Positions 36,139-46,283 are shown, counted from the stretch's first letter. The stretch is DNA of 64,000 nucleotides from Natronobacterium haloterrestre (GCF_900112205.1 NZ_FOKW01000003.1:248001-312000), one strand, 5' to 3'. Numbers and translations: made by a program. The notes: a model not told the origin generated them from the letters alone.

Positions 36139-37275
36139 TCAGTCCAGTGGCACCGCTTCGATTCCCCGAGTCGGTTCGTCGATCTCGACGTCCTCGACCT
36201 CGACCTCACCGTCGATTTCCCGCCGGAGAAGCGTAACGATCCGTCGACTCGCCAGCCCATCGCCGTAGGGCCTGGGATGGGAGTCGGGATCCCAGTCGGT
36301 CGCGAGCGCGTCCCGAATCCGGTCGTCGTCGGAGCCGACGAGCCGGTTCCAGCCCGCTTCGACCGTCTCGACCCACTCGGTCTCGGACCGCAGCGTGACA
36401 CACCGCGTCTCGAGGAAGAACGCCTCCTTCTGGACGCCACCGGAATCGGTCGCGACCCGCTCGGCCGCGTCGAGCAACCGGACGAAGTCGAGATACCCCT
36501 GCGGTTCGATCACCTCGAGCGCGTCGGTCGCCCGGTCCCAGAGCCCGTACTCTCGGAGCCGTTCGACGGTCCGCGGATGTGCCGGGAAAACGACCGGCAG
36601 CGGCGCGTCGGCAAGCGCAGAGACGATCGACTCGAGGTTCTCTCTGACGTCGGTGTTGCGCTGTCTGTGGACCGTCGCCAGGACGAACTCGCCGTCCTCG
36701 AGGCCGAGATTCTCGAGGATCGTCGAGGCCTCCTGGGACCGCTCGCGGGCCTCGAGTAGGGCGTCGTACATCACGTCGCCGGTCCAGTAGACGCCGTCGG
36801 AGATGCCTTCGTCGGCGAGGTTCCGGACGGCCGCCTCGCTCGGGGCGAAACACAGTTCCGAGGCGTGGTCGGTCATGATCCGGTTGACCTCCTCGGGCAT
36901 CTCCCGGTCGTCGCTCCGGAGGCCGGCCTCGACGTGGGCGACCTCGACGTCGCGTTTCGCGCCGACGATCGCCCCCGCAAGCGTCGAGTTCGTGTCGCCG
37001 TACAGCAGGAGTGCGTCCGGGGAGACCTCCTCCAGTACGGGCTCGAGGGCGGCGATCATCTTCGCGGTCTGGCGTCCGTGGGTGTCCGACTGGACCCCCA
37101 GGTTGTAGTCGGGCTCGGGGATGTCGAGTTCCTCGAAGAAGACGTCCGACATCTCCTCGTCGTAGTGTTGCCCGGTGTGGACCAGTGCCTCCTCGCCGAC
37201 GTCGCGGAGCTTTCTGGAGACGGTCGCGGCCTTGACGAACTGGGGACGAGCCCCGACGATCGAACAGACGCGCAT
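36139..37275 (-). CDS. wecB: UDP-N-acetylglucosamine 2-epimerase (non-hydrolysing)
   Basis: A 378-residue GT-B-fold enzyme interconverting UDP-GlcNAc and UDP-ManNAc for surface polysaccharide or glycoprotein synthesis. It opens MRVCSIVGARPQFVKAATVS, with HTGQHYDEEMSD (about 35), LLLYGDTNST (about 90), HVEAGLRSDDREMPEEVNR (about 110) and TDSGGVQKEAFFL (about 285), all typical. The ATG at 37275 starts exactly at the family opening. No other glycan genes are in the window; the usual partner UDP-ManNAc dehydrogenase must be elsewhere. Confidence 0.92.
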   Translation of the reverse strand: MRVCSIVGARPQFVKAATVSRKLRDVGEEALVHTGQHYDEEMSDVFFEELDIPEPDYNLGVQSDTHGRQTAKMIAALEPVLEEVSPDALLLYGDTNSTLAGAIVGAKRDVEVAHVEAGLRSDDREMPEEVNRIMTDHASELCFAPSEAAVRNLADEGISDGVYWTGDVMYDALLEARERSQEASTILENLGLEDGEFVLATVHRQRNTDVRENLESIVSALADAPLPVVFPAHPRTVERLREYGLWDRATDALEVIEPQGYLDFVRLLDAAERVATDSGGVQKEAFFLETRCVTLRSETEWVETVEAGWNRLVGSDDDRIRDALATDWDPDSHPRPYGDGLASRRIVTLLRREIDGEVEVEDVEIDEPTRGIEAVPLD

Positions 37276-37813
37276 CAGTTCACCTCCGCGACTGCGGGTC
37301 GGTGGGTCCGAACGTCCGGGACGATCGATCCGACGAGAAACGCAAGCGGGCGGGTAAAGCGAGTTAGAGTTGCGCCCGCGGGCATCGCGCGGAGGGACCA
37401 CTCCCGTCGACTGACGTTCACCTCGGAGAGCATGTACCCGTCGTTCCAGCGGCCGGCATATCGTTATCAGCGCGCTACCCCGTACAGCGCCGTTCTGTCG
37501 GGCTATAGCGCCCATGAACCCCGAATTCGACCGTGATGGGGCTCGAGCCGAGGGTTTCAGGTCACGGCCCGAACGCCTATCGATACGATACAGTTCGGAA
37601 AGGAAACCGTTCCGAACTCCACGAAAACGGGGACCTCCGAACAGGAACCGCCTTCCGTCGCGAATCGAGTCGCTACTCGCGCCGGCCGTTCGCGGCCGTC
37701 CACGCCGGCGACGGTTTGCGGCCGATTTCCGTCCATGTACGGTGACCGAACTTCAAGGAGGTCGTGATTAACGCGAACGGTGATCCGTTATCGTCCCCGA
37801 CGAATCGATCGAT
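37276..37813. other. Gene-free stretch upstream of wecB
   Basis: I see no convincing gene in these 538 bases. An inverted repeat, GTTCGGAA (37593-37600) with TTCCGAAC (37610-37617), lies mid-way. The left part presumably holds the wecB promoter (minus strand) but no clear TATA box was found. Confidence 0.5.
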
Positions 37814-38134
37814 ATGACCGAGCGGCCGCCCTCACCGCCGTCCCCCGACCTACAGTCTCCCACCCCGATCGAGTCCGACGACGCCGAGGCCTCCCCGGCC
37901 GATCCGATCGTCGTAACCACCACACAACTCGCCACGACCCTCGAGGAGTGGCTCGGCCACCCGCCCGACGAGGACCTGCTCGAGACCCTGTTGCTGGAAC
38001 TGGATCGACGCGACTTCCTCGAGTGTGCGGGCGTGACTCGAGACGGCGACTACCGGTGGAACGTCACCGAAACGCCGGAGCGGGTGGGCGACGCGATCGC
38101 CGAGGTCGTCGTGAGCGCGCTGTGCTCCGACTAA
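37814..38134 (+). CDS. Small acidic hypothetical protein
   Basis: A 106-residue protein. The first 30 residues are Pro/Ser/Asp-rich and probably disordered. The rest (TTTQLATTLEEWLGHPPDEDLLETLLLELDRRDFL) looks helical and ends in a short strand (DYRWNVTETPERVGDAIAEVV), reminiscent of a winged-helix-like fold. No family was recognised. Coding bias is normal for this genome. Confidence 0.6.
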   Translation: MTERPPSPPSPDLQSPTPIESDDAEASPADPIVVTTTQLATTLEEWLGHPPDEDLLETLLLELDRRDFLECAGVTRDGDYRWNVTETPERVGDAIAEVVVSALCSD

Positions 38135-38293
38135 CGGCCACGGTCGTCTACGACGCCGACCGGTCGGAGACGAGCGTCTCCGGTTGTTTACGACTGTGTC
38201 GATGGTGCCGACCGCAGGCCGATCGAAGAAACGACTCGAGCGAGTAAGGCGAGAGAAGCAAACGCGGCGCGGAACGCCTCGTGTACGCGCCGA

Positions 38294-38875
38294 TCAGTCG
38301 CTGATGAACTTGTTGTCTCGCCAGTTGACACCCGTCTCGCCGGACCCGTGATCGCGCGGCCCTTCGACGACCTCGATGTCGGCCGGCCGGGGCTCCCCCT
38401 CGACGATCCGGGTCGCCTCGAGTTCGCCGTTGCGCTCCGAAATAGCGGTCAGCGTCCCCTTCTCGGCTGCCTCGGCGATCTCACAGAGGACGAGGAACAT
38501 CTCGTACTGGAGCAGCGAGTTCTGGAGGACCGTCTCCCGGTCACCCTTGAACGCCGCGAACTCGACGAGTTCGGATTCGATCTCCTCTTCCTCTTCCTCG
38601 TCCCAGCTGAAGGATTGGCGGCGCTCGTCCGGGTCCTCCTCGTAGACGCGGTTCTCCGTGACGCTGGCCTTGAGCTGGGCGGTCGGCGTGTACTTGCTGA
38701 CGGACTGATCCTCCGCGACCGCCTTGAGGATCAGGGTGTTGTTCCGCCGTGTGATCTCGACGTCTTCGATCCCGTCGGGGTATTTCGCCTCCTCGATGTG
38801 GTCCCGAAGGTCCTCGAGGGGTAGTTCGAGCGTCGAATGCAACCGATATACGTGTCTGGATTCCTCAGTTGACAT
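38294..38875 (-). CDS. Conserved haloarchaeal protein
   Basis: A 193-residue acidic protein starting MSTEESRHVYRLHSTLELPL. A first domain (about 1-80) has an alternating pattern (LEDLRDHIEEAKYPDGIEDVEITRRNN...). A run of Glu (EEEEEEIESELVEF) and a helical C-terminal part (YEMFLVLCEIAEAAEKGTL) follow. Function is unknown. A TATA-like CATATAAG (38923-38930, minus) lies about 50 bases before the start, implying a short leader. Confidence 0.7.
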   Translation of the reverse strand: MSTEESRHVYRLHSTLELPLEDLRDHIEEAKYPDGIEDVEITRRNNTLILKAVAEDQSVSKYTPTAQLKASVTENRVYEEDPDERRQSFSWDEEEEEEIESELVEFAAFKGDRETVLQNSLLQYEMFLVLCEIAEAAEKGTLTAISERNGELEATRIVEGEPRPADIEVVEGPRDHGSGETGVNWRDNKFISD

Positions 38876-39012
38876 AGTGGGGAGTACGGCGAGGGTTCTT
38901 GCTCGCTAGTACGCCCGGGTGACTTATATGATCTGCTATTAACTGCGTGAAATACCAGTACGGACAAATTCAAGTCCCGGCTACGGTCCGTCCCGGTGAA
39001 CGGGGACAGAAC

Positions 39013-39357
39013 TCACTCCGCGTTGAGCGTCTCGGCCAGTTCGCCGCGTTCCTCGAGTTCCTCGAGAACGTCCGAGCCACCGACGAACTCCCCGTCGACG
39101 AACGTCTGCGGGATGGTCTCCCAGCCGCTGTGGTCCTCGAGGGCGACGCGGAACTCGTCCAGCGATTCGAGGACGTCGACCGTCTCGTACTCGTCGCGGT
39201 GCTGATCGATGAGGCCGAGCGCCTTTCGCGAGTAGCCACACTGGGGCATGAGTTCGGTCCCCTTCATGAAGAGGACGACCTCGTTGTCCTCGAGCGCCTC
39301 GGCGACCTGCTCGTTGACCTCCTCCTGATCGAGTCCCTGGTTCGGTGGGAATTCCAT
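39013..39357 (-). CDS. Monothiol glutaredoxin (Grx4/GrxD-like)
   Basis: A 114-residue thioredoxin-fold protein. The motif PQCGYS with Cys40, preceded by LFMKGT, is the hallmark of monothiol glutaredoxins. WETIPQTFVDGEFVGGSDVL supplies the cis-proline and GG motifs. In other organisms these proteins carry [2Fe-2S] clusters with a low-molecular-weight thiol; in haloarchaea the thiol would be gamma-glutamylcysteine. It stands alone. Confidence 0.9.
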   Translation of the reverse strand: MEFPPNQGLDQEEVNEQVAEALEDNEVVLFMKGTELMPQCGYSRKALGLIDQHRDEYETVDVLESLDEFRVALEDHSGWETIPQTFVDGEFVGGSDVLEELEERGELAETLNAE

Positions 39358-39429
39358 GTCCCGTCGTACGGCAGTGAAAGGGATAGGCCTTGCGTCACCA
39401 CCCCGCGGAGGTAACTGAAACGGGTTACG

Positions 39430-40791
<1,362 letters not shown>

Positions 40792-40865
40792 GGCTATAGT
40801 CCGCTCTTTGGACCGGAGAAGTGAGTGTCTTTGTCCTCGACGCGGGCGAAGCGTCGAGAGCGGGG

Positions 40866-41849
40866 TCAGTTGTAGAAGGCTTCCGCCACGAGCAGCGGGA
40901 AGACAAGCGTCGCCTCGGCCTCGACCTGGGCGTAGTTCGTCTCGGTGTCGTCCTTGATCTTGCCCCACGAGACGGCCTCGTTCGGCGGCGCGCCCGACAG
41001 CGAGCCGTCGCCTTCCATCCCCGTCGAGATGTAGACGGCGTAGTCCGCGCCGCCGCGGAAGAGGTTCGTCATGATGGCGTGGTGTTTCGGCACGCCGCCG
41101 CCGACGGCGATCAGGCCCGTCGTATCCGCGAGCATGCCGTCCTCGATCAGCTTCTCGTAGTCGTCTAAGATCTCGATGCCGATGTCCGAATCCGTGTCCT
41201 GTCGCTGCCGGTAGTAGTAGAGGAAGTTCCCGACCTCGGCGTCGGTCAGTGCCGGACAGTAGACCGGCACGTCGTTGTCCGCGGCCTGCTTGAGCACCGA
41301 ATCCTCGTCCTCGAGGGTCGCACCGAGTTCGCGGGCGAACTCGGTCGGCGTGCGGATCGACTCCTCGGCGAAGAAGTCGTCGAAGAAGTCGTAGAGGTAC
41401 TCCTCGAGCCAGACGTACCGGTCGGAGGGGACGAAAATGTTGCCCAGCCGGTTGATGCCGCGTTCGCGGAGTTCGGCCTCGTCGGCGTCCCACTCGCCCA
41501 TCTTGAACGGCTTGGCGGTCTTGATGACGTCCTCGGTCAGCGACCCCGAGGTGGTGATGACGACGTCGACGTAGCCGTCGCGGACGAGCGCGGCGACGAC
41601 CTCGCGAAGCCCCGAGGAGACGATGTTCGAGGTCAGCGTGAGATAGATCGTCGCCTCCTCCTCCTGCATCCGTTCGGTGACGTCGATCGCTTCGGAGAGG
41701 TGGGTCGCCTGGAAGCCGGTCGTCTCGTAGGACTCGAGCAGCGTCGACAGGTCGAGGTCGCCACGGAAGTCGTGGCCGCGAACGTCCGCCGTCTCCAGGT
41801 CTTCGTCGCTACCCGGGACGACGTGATCGCGGGACGAATCGTCGGTCAT
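40866..41849 (-). CDS. dys: Deoxyhypusine synthase
   Basis: A 327-residue enzyme that starts hypusine formation on aIF5A by transferring an aminobutyl group from spermidine. Residues near the C-terminus match the human enzyme closely. GGGVPKHH (Lys255) and EAVSWGKI (Lys297) are 42 residues apart, the same spacing as human Lys287 and Lys329, the latter being the catalytic lysine. LTLTSNIVSSGLREVV and ITTSGSLTEDVIKT are NAD-site segments. The ATG at 41849 is preferred to a GTG three codons earlier. A TATA-like GCTTAAAC lies about 25 bases upstream. Confidence 0.93.
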   Translation of the reverse strand: MTDDSSRDHVVPGSDEDLETADVRGHDFRGDLDLSTLLESYETTGFQATHLSEAIDVTERMQEEEATIYLTLTSNIVSSGLREVVAALVRDGYVDVVITTSGSLTEDVIKTAKPFKMGEWDADEAELRERGINRLGNIFVPSDRYVWLEEYLYDFFDDFFAEESIRTPTEFARELGATLEDEDSVLKQAADNDVPVYCPALTDAEVGNFLYYYRQRQDTDSDIGIEILDDYEKLIEDGMLADTTGLIAVGGGVPKHHAIMTNLFRGGADYAVYISTGMEGDGSLSGAPPNEAVSWGKIKDDTETNYAQVEAEATLVFPLLVAEAFYN

Positions 41850-41943
41850 ACACGACACCAGGAAGAGGAACGGTTTAAGCTACGTGTTAGCCGTCCGGTA
41901 TGCGCCGCTTACCCAGTCCCAGTCGGCCGTCCGGCCGGCTGAG

Positions 41944-42741
41944 TCAATCCGCCGCCGTCGGCGACTCGAGCACCTCGAGTTTCTCGGCGGCGTAGCCGAA
42001 GACGTCCCGGTAGCCGTACGGCGACATCAGTACGGGGTAGAACGGTTCGTCGGCGACCTGTTCGTTCCCGTCGGCCGCCGCGAACGGTGCTCCGGCCTCG
42101 ACTTCGGTGAAGTTCTCGACGAACACCTCGTAGGTGTCGGCCGGTTCCTTGGGCACGACGTCGGTGAGCCGGAAGACCGGCAGATCCCGCGAGACGGTGT
42201 CGCCGGGCAGCACGCCGACGGCGGTGAGAAACGCCCGCATCAGTCGGTTCGCGTTCTGGGCGGCCGACTCCGATCCCTGCTGTCCACACTCGACCTCGAT
42301 CGTGTCGATCTCGGTCATCAACCGCCCTTCGGCGAAGTTCTCCGTCTCGACCATCGCCGTCACCGGGAGTTGCGGACACAGTCTCGCCGCGGTCTCGTCG
42401 ACGCCATCGACGATCGCGAACGGATCCGCGTAGCTCTGGGTCGAGTGCATCGAGAACGTGAGACAGTCCTCGAGTTCCTCGACGAGACGGTGGGCGAGCC
42501 GACGCTCGTGGGTCTCGGCGTCGGGATCGCCGGGGAAGACCCGGTTGAGGTCCTCGTCGACGAACCGGACGCGTCGCTCGAGGGCTTTCTCGTTGGCGAC
42601 GACGAGTTTGACTGGGCGCTGGACGGTCGGCCGTTCCTCGAGCAACCGTTCGACCGCGCGGACGCCGCAGGGTTCGTCGCCGTGAACGCCGGCGAGGACC
42701 GCGATTTCCGGCGTCCCCGACCCGATCTGTGCGACTCTCAT
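41944..42741 (-). CDS. Succinylglutamate desuccinylase/aspartoacylase-family zinc hydrolase
   Basis: A 265-residue M14-like zinc carboxypeptidase-fold enzyme that cleaves amide-linked acyl groups. The metal ligands are visible: VLAGVHGDEPCG (His and Glu, about residues 18-25) and FSMHSTQSY (His, about 98). DEDLNRVFPGDP gives the conserved Asn-Arg. VECGQQG carries the likely catalytic Glu. A start at 42747 would add two residues. The substrate is undetermined; haloarchaeal members often occur alone, as here. Confidence 0.85.
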   Translation of the reverse strand: MRVAQIGSGTPEIAVLAGVHGDEPCGVRAVERLLEERPTVQRPVKLVVANEKALERRVRFVDEDLNRVFPGDPDAETHERRLAHRLVEELEDCLTFSMHSTQSYADPFAIVDGVDETAARLCPQLPVTAMVETENFAEGRLMTEIDTIEVECGQQGSESAAQNANRLMRAFLTAVGVLPGDTVSRDLPVFRLTDVVPKEPADTYEVFVENFTEVEAGAPFAAADGNEQVADEPFYPVLMSPYGYRDVFGYAAEKLEVLESPTAAD

Positions 42742-42860
42742 CAACATACGGGAGGATCCGAAGCCCCAAAGGCGACACGGTTCGGGCGCCACGGCGGGGA
42801 TCGGCTCCCGTCGCGGTCGGTGTCAGGCCGCAATCGTATCGAACCGTGGGCTCTACGACC

Positions 42861-43865
42861 CTACACGAGCGACCGAACCACGTCGCCGACGGCGCGCCCC
42901 TCCGCGACCACGTCGCGACGGTAGTGCATGTAGACGGCCCCGAGCGGCGGTTGGAGCAGGTATGCCAGCGCGATGGGCAGGATCGCTTCGGTCGGGAGCG
43001 TCTCGGAGGCGGCGGCGATGGCGACGGCGATCGAGAGGTTGCGCATGCTCGTCGCGTAGATCAGCGCGATTCCCTGTTCGGTCGGCAGTAGCGTCCGACC
43101 GACGGCGACCCCGACGAGCAGTAATCCAGCGTAGAACAGCACCAGCGGCACGATCGTGATCGCCGAGCCGATCGGATCCGAGAGGATCGCCTGGCTGCGC
43201 ATCGTCATCGCGATGAACACGATCGCCATCACGCCGAGTGAGCTCGCGCCGCCGAACAGCGGCTTCAACCGCCTGAAGCCGCTCGAGCCCTGCTTCCGGA
43301 GGAGGAGCCGCCGCGTGACGTTGCCGGCGATCATCGGGACGACGACGAACAGTGCCATCTGTCGGTAGAGTGCCCCCGGGTCGAAGGTAGCGCCGTCCCC
43401 GACGAGCAGGGAGAGATACGCTGGCAGGACGACGACCGCGGTGAGTAGATTCGCGGCCATCGCAACCAGCGCGGCCTCGAGGTCGCCGTCGGCCAGGCCC
43501 GTCCAGGCAGCCGTCATCCCGGAGGTCGGGATGAGCGCGATGAGATAGAGGCCGACCGCGTAGGCCGGATTACCGGCGAAAAACAGCCGTGCCAGGGCGA
43601 TTGCGAGCACCGGCACCACCGCGAAGTTGATCGCGAGACTGAGCGCGACCGGCGCGACGTGGTCCCGGACGTTGAGCACCTCCTTGAGATCGATGTTGAT
43701 CATCATCGGGTAGATCATGAGGAACAACACCGGCGTGATCGCGCTCTGCAGGAGTCGTTTGGTCCCCGCATCGAACACCTGGCCGGCCAACAGTCCGAGC
43801 ACGAGCGAAGCGACGACCACGTAGAGCAAGTTCCGCTTGATACCCAGTAGTACTCGCCTGATCAT
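42861..43865 (-). CDS. BASS/ACR3-family transporter
   Basis: A 334-residue protein with about ten membrane helices. It belongs to the bile-acid:Na+ symporter fold group that also contains arsenite pumps. The typical segments are FLMIYPMMINIDLKEVL (about residues 46-62) and LIPTSGMTAAWTGLADGD (about 127-144), and EQGIALIYATSMRNLSIAVA (about 265). FLMIYPMM is like the ACR3 FxMIYPMM signature, but the cysteine of classical ACR3 arsenite carriers is not evident. Its ATG overlaps the stop of a 38-residue leader ORF. Confidence 0.82.
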   Translation of the reverse strand: MIRRVLLGIKRNLLYVVVASLVLGLLAGQVFDAGTKRLLQSAITPVLFLMIYPMMINIDLKEVLNVRDHVAPVALSLAINFAVVPVLAIALARLFFAGNPAYAVGLYLIALIPTSGMTAAWTGLADGDLEAALVAMAANLLTAVVVLPAYLSLLVGDGATFDPGALYRQMALFVVVPMIAGNVTRRLLLRKQGSSGFRRLKPLFGGASSLGVMAIVFIAMTMRSQAILSDPIGSAITIVPLVLFYAGLLLVGVAVGRTLLPTEQGIALIYATSMRNLSIAVAIAAASETLPTEAILPIALAYLLQPPLGAVYMHYRRDVVAEGRAVGDVVRSLV

Positions 43866-43978
43866 GCCGTCGCCTCCGCGGTTCGCAGCCGAGACAGTTC
43901 CTTCGGCCGTGTTGCGGTTCGACCGCGTGACTCGAGGGCCGCTCCGCCGACGGACCGCCCTCTCGTGGTAGCTACCAT
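43862..43978 (-). CDS. Candidate 38-residue leader ORF coupled to the BASS/ACR3 gene
   Basis: A short minus-strand frame that starts ATG at 43978 (Met-Val-Ala-Thr-Thr-Arg) and ends TGA at 43864-43862, overlapping the transporter ATG as ATGA. It is rich in Arg, Ala and Thr. A perfect inverted repeat (43983-44000) lies directly before it. Without this ORF the transporter would have a leader of more than 100 bases, unusual here. Expression is unproven. Confidence 0.35.
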   Translation of the reverse strand: MVATTRGRSVGGAALESRGRTATRPKELSRLRTAEATA

Positions 43979-43982
43979 GATT

Positions 43983-44000
43983 GTATAGTTACCACTATAC
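43983..44000. promoter_or_regulatory. Candidate operator GTATAGT-n4-ACTATAC
   Basis: A perfect inverted repeat with seven-base arms and four-base spacer. It lies 5-22 bases before the leader ORF that precedes the BASS/ACR3 gene and overlaps the likely TATA region. The geometry is the same as the site at 35981-35998. Confidence 0.5.
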
Positions 44001-44241
44001 TACAAATCACTTTCGACACCGCTACCTGCACAGTAGCCCTGTTCATCGAGTTGCCACGCGGATCGACGACGATCGAACGACGATGGGTGACCCCTGCTAC
44101 TACAGCGTTCACGAACCGCCACCGTCCGGTTTATCGATCGAACCAGCGATCGTTCGACTGTTCGGATGCCGGACCAGTGAGGTCGACCGGCGGACGGAGC
44201 GACCCAGCCGAACGAACCGCCGGGCTTCCCCGGTAACGACA
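44001..44241. other. Divergent intergenic stretch
   Basis: Between the BASS/ACR3 promoter and the lipoyl-E3 promoter I see no gene. The plus-strand frame that runs through it into the E3 gene has no protein character. Confidence 0.5.
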
Positions 44242-44254
44242 CACAATAATTGTG
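44242..44254. promoter_or_regulatory. Palindrome CACAATAATTGTG upstream of the lipoyl-E3 gene
   Basis: A perfect odd palindrome (six-base arms, one-base centre) that ends nine bases before the TATA box at 44264-44271. This is the usual place for a regulator of archaeal transcription. Confidence 0.5.
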
Positions 44255-44263
44255 CATCAAAGA

Positions 44264-44271
44264 CAATATTA
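44264..44271 (+). promoter_or_regulatory. TATA box of the lipoyl-E3 gene
   Basis: CAATATTA lies 25-32 bases before the ATG at 44296, implying a leaderless transcript. Confidence 0.6.
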
Positions 44272-44295
44272 ACCACAACTACCAACCGTCGAACG

Positions 44296-46170
44296 ATGAC
44301 CTACGAGTTCGAGGTCCCCGAACTGGGAGACGACGTCGCTTTCGGACTGCTGGTGAATTACAACGTCGAAGTCGGAGACGAGGTCGAGGAGGGGGAACTC
44401 CTCGCCGAAGTAGAGACGGACAAGTCGGTGATCGAAGTGACTGCGCCCGTCTCGGGAACCGTCCGCGAGCGCGTCGCCGACGGCGGAGAGACCGTCCGGG
44501 TCGGCGAACCGTTGCTCCGATTCGAAGACGTCGACGAACCGGGAAGCGACGGGGGGAGCGAAGACGACGATCTGACGCCCGCAGTTACCCGACTCGAGGC
44601 CGACGGCGAGTCCGGCGACGAGTCGATGCCGGCCGACGACGCGGACGACAGTGTGACCCCCGCAGTCACACGGGTCTCGGACATCGGCTCCGACACAGGC
44701 TCCGACACAGGCTCCGACTCCGACTCCGAGGACGGAACGGAGATCGACCTCGCGCCCGACCTGACCGTCGACGCCGTGCCAGAAGAGACGGAAGTCCTCG
44801 TCGTCGGCGGCGGCCCCGGTGGCTACGTCGCGGCGATCCGCGGCGCACAACTCGGGCTCGAGGTCACGCTCGTCGAGCGCGACGCCTACGGAGGAACCTG
44901 TCTCAACAGCGGTTGCATTCCGTCGAAGGCCCTCATCCACGGCGCGAACGTCGTCGAGGAGGCGACGAGCGCCGAACACCTCGGTATCACCGCCGAGGTC
45001 GACGTCGACGCTGCGGAGTTGGCCTCCTGGAAGAATGGCGTCGTCGACGATCTCACCGGAGGCGTCGAACAACTCCTTCGTGGCGCCGGCGTGACGCTCG
45101 TCGAGGGGCGGGCGGAGTTCGTCGACGACCACCGGGCCCGAATCGCGACCGAGGAAGGCGACGCATCCCTGGCGTTCGAGTACGCGATCGTCGCCACCGG
45201 CAGTCGCCCCCTCGAGGTGCCCGGGTTCGAGCCCGACGGGGAACGCGTGCTGGACTCCAGTGACGCGCTCGACCTCGAGTCGATCCCGGAGCGGCTGGTC
45301 GTCGTCGGCGCGGGCTACATCGGGATGGAACTGTCGACGGTCTTCGCGAAGCTCGGGACCGACGTCACCGTCGTCGAGATGTTCGACGACGTGCTTCCGA
45401 TGTACGGGGAGGCCGTCTCGCGCGTCGTTCGCGAACGCGCCCGCGAACTGGGGGTCGAATTCCGGTTCGGCGAGCGCGCGGCCGACTGGGAGCCGACCGG
45501 CGACGGCGTCGAGCTCACGACGGAGGCCGAGGACGGCTCGACCGCCCGCCTCGAGGCCGACGCGGTGCTCGTCGTGGCCGGTCGCGAACCCGTCACCGAC
45601 ACGGCGAACGTCGAGGCGCTGGGACTCGAACCCGACGACGACGGGTTCCTGTCGACCGACGCCCAGGGCCGAACGACTCGAGATCACGTCTTCGCCGTCG
45701 GCGACGTCGCTGGCGAGCCGATGCTGGCACACAAGGCGAGCTACGAGGGAGAGATCGCAGCGGCCGCCATCGCCGGCGAACCCGCCGTGCTCGACCGCGA
45801 TGCGATGCCCGCCGCAGTGTTTACGGACCCCGAAGTCGCGACCGTCGGTCTGACCCGCGAGGAGGCCACAGAGGCGGGCTACGATCCCGTCGTCGGAAAG
45901 ATGCCCCTCCGTGCGAACGGCCGGGCGCTCACCGTCGAGGCGACCGACGGCTTCGTCCAGGTCGTCGTCGATACACCCTCGGAACGACTCCTCGGTGCAC
46001 AACTGGTCGCGCCGAACGCCTCCGAACTGATCGGCGAGGTCGCGCTCGCGATCGACGTCGGCCTCGAGGCTTCGACGGTCGCCGAGACGGTCCATACCCA
46101 TCCGACGCTCTCCGAGGCAGTCATGGAGGCCGCGGCCGACGCTCTCGGCGAGGCGGTTCACACGCGATGA
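44296..46170 (+). CDS. Lipoyl-domain-fused dihydrolipoyl dehydrogenase (E3)
   Basis: A 624-residue fusion. Residues 1-80 are a biotinyl/lipoyl domain with the lipoylation site Lys43 in VETDKSVIEV. Residues 80-160 are an acidic linker with two TPAVTR motifs and a Gly-Ser-Asp-Thr repeat. The rest is a complete FAD-dependent dihydrolipoyl dehydrogenase: VVGGGPGGYVAAIRGAQLG, the redox pair Cys202/Cys207 in GGTCLNSGCIPSK, NAD motif VVGAGYIGMELS, VFAVGDVAG, and the C-terminal HTHPTLSE. So the enzyme can oxidise its own lipoyl arm. There are no E1/E2 genes beside it; an OsmC-family gene follows. Confidence 0.92.
   Translation: MTYEFEVPELGDDVAFGLLVNYNVEVGDEVEEGELLAEVETDKSVIEVTAPVSGTVRERVADGGETVRVGEPLLRFEDVDEPGSDGGSEDDDLTPAVTRLEADGESGDESMPADDADDSVTPAVTRVSDIGSDTGSDTGSDSDSEDGTEIDLAPDLTVDAVPEETEVLVVGGGPGGYVAAIRGAQLGLEVTLVERDAYGGTCLNSGCIPSKALIHGANVVEEATSAEHLGITAEVDVDAAELASWKNGVVDDLTGGVEQLLRGAGVTLVEGRAEFVDDHRARIATEEGDASLAFEYAIVATGSRPLEVPGFEPDGERVLDSSDALDLESIPERLVVVGAGYIGMELSTVFAKLGTDVTVVEMFDDVLPMYGEAVSRVVRERARELGVEFRFGERAADWEPTGDGVELTTEAEDGSTARLEADAVLVVAGREPVTDTANVEALGLEPDDDGFLSTDAQGRTTRDHVFAVGDVAGEPMLAHKASYEGEIAAAAIAGEPAVLDRDAMPAAVFTDPEVATVGLTREEATEAGYDPVVGKMPLRANGRALTVEATDGFVQVVVDTPSERLLGAQLVAPNASELIGEVALAIDVGLEASTVAETVHTHPTLSEAVMEAAADALGEAVHTR
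44686..44718. repeat. 12-mer tandem repeat in the E3 linker
   Basis: GGCTCCGACACA twice plus a partial third copy encode Gly-Ser-Asp-Thr units in the linker between the lipoyl and FAD domains. Copy number changes would alter linker length in frame. Confidence 0.8.
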
Positions 46171-46283
46171 CGACACTCGAGGGCTGATACGGTAATCTAT
46201 TCGACGGAGGCAATCGGCCAGTTTTCATCCCGTTACCCCCGTATTCGACCCCGCTATTTACGGATCGGCGAGACACAAGGTAT

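Noticed and set aside
43981-44295. Upstream extension of the lipoyl-E3 frame
   Set aside because: The extension has no protein character and crosses the palindrome and TATA box; the lipoyl domain begins exactly at the ATG at 44296.
46184-46198. Fourth palindromic element copy after the lipoyl-E3 gene
   Set aside because: Only the short TGATACGG string is shared; the conserved core and right end of the 81-bp element are absent.
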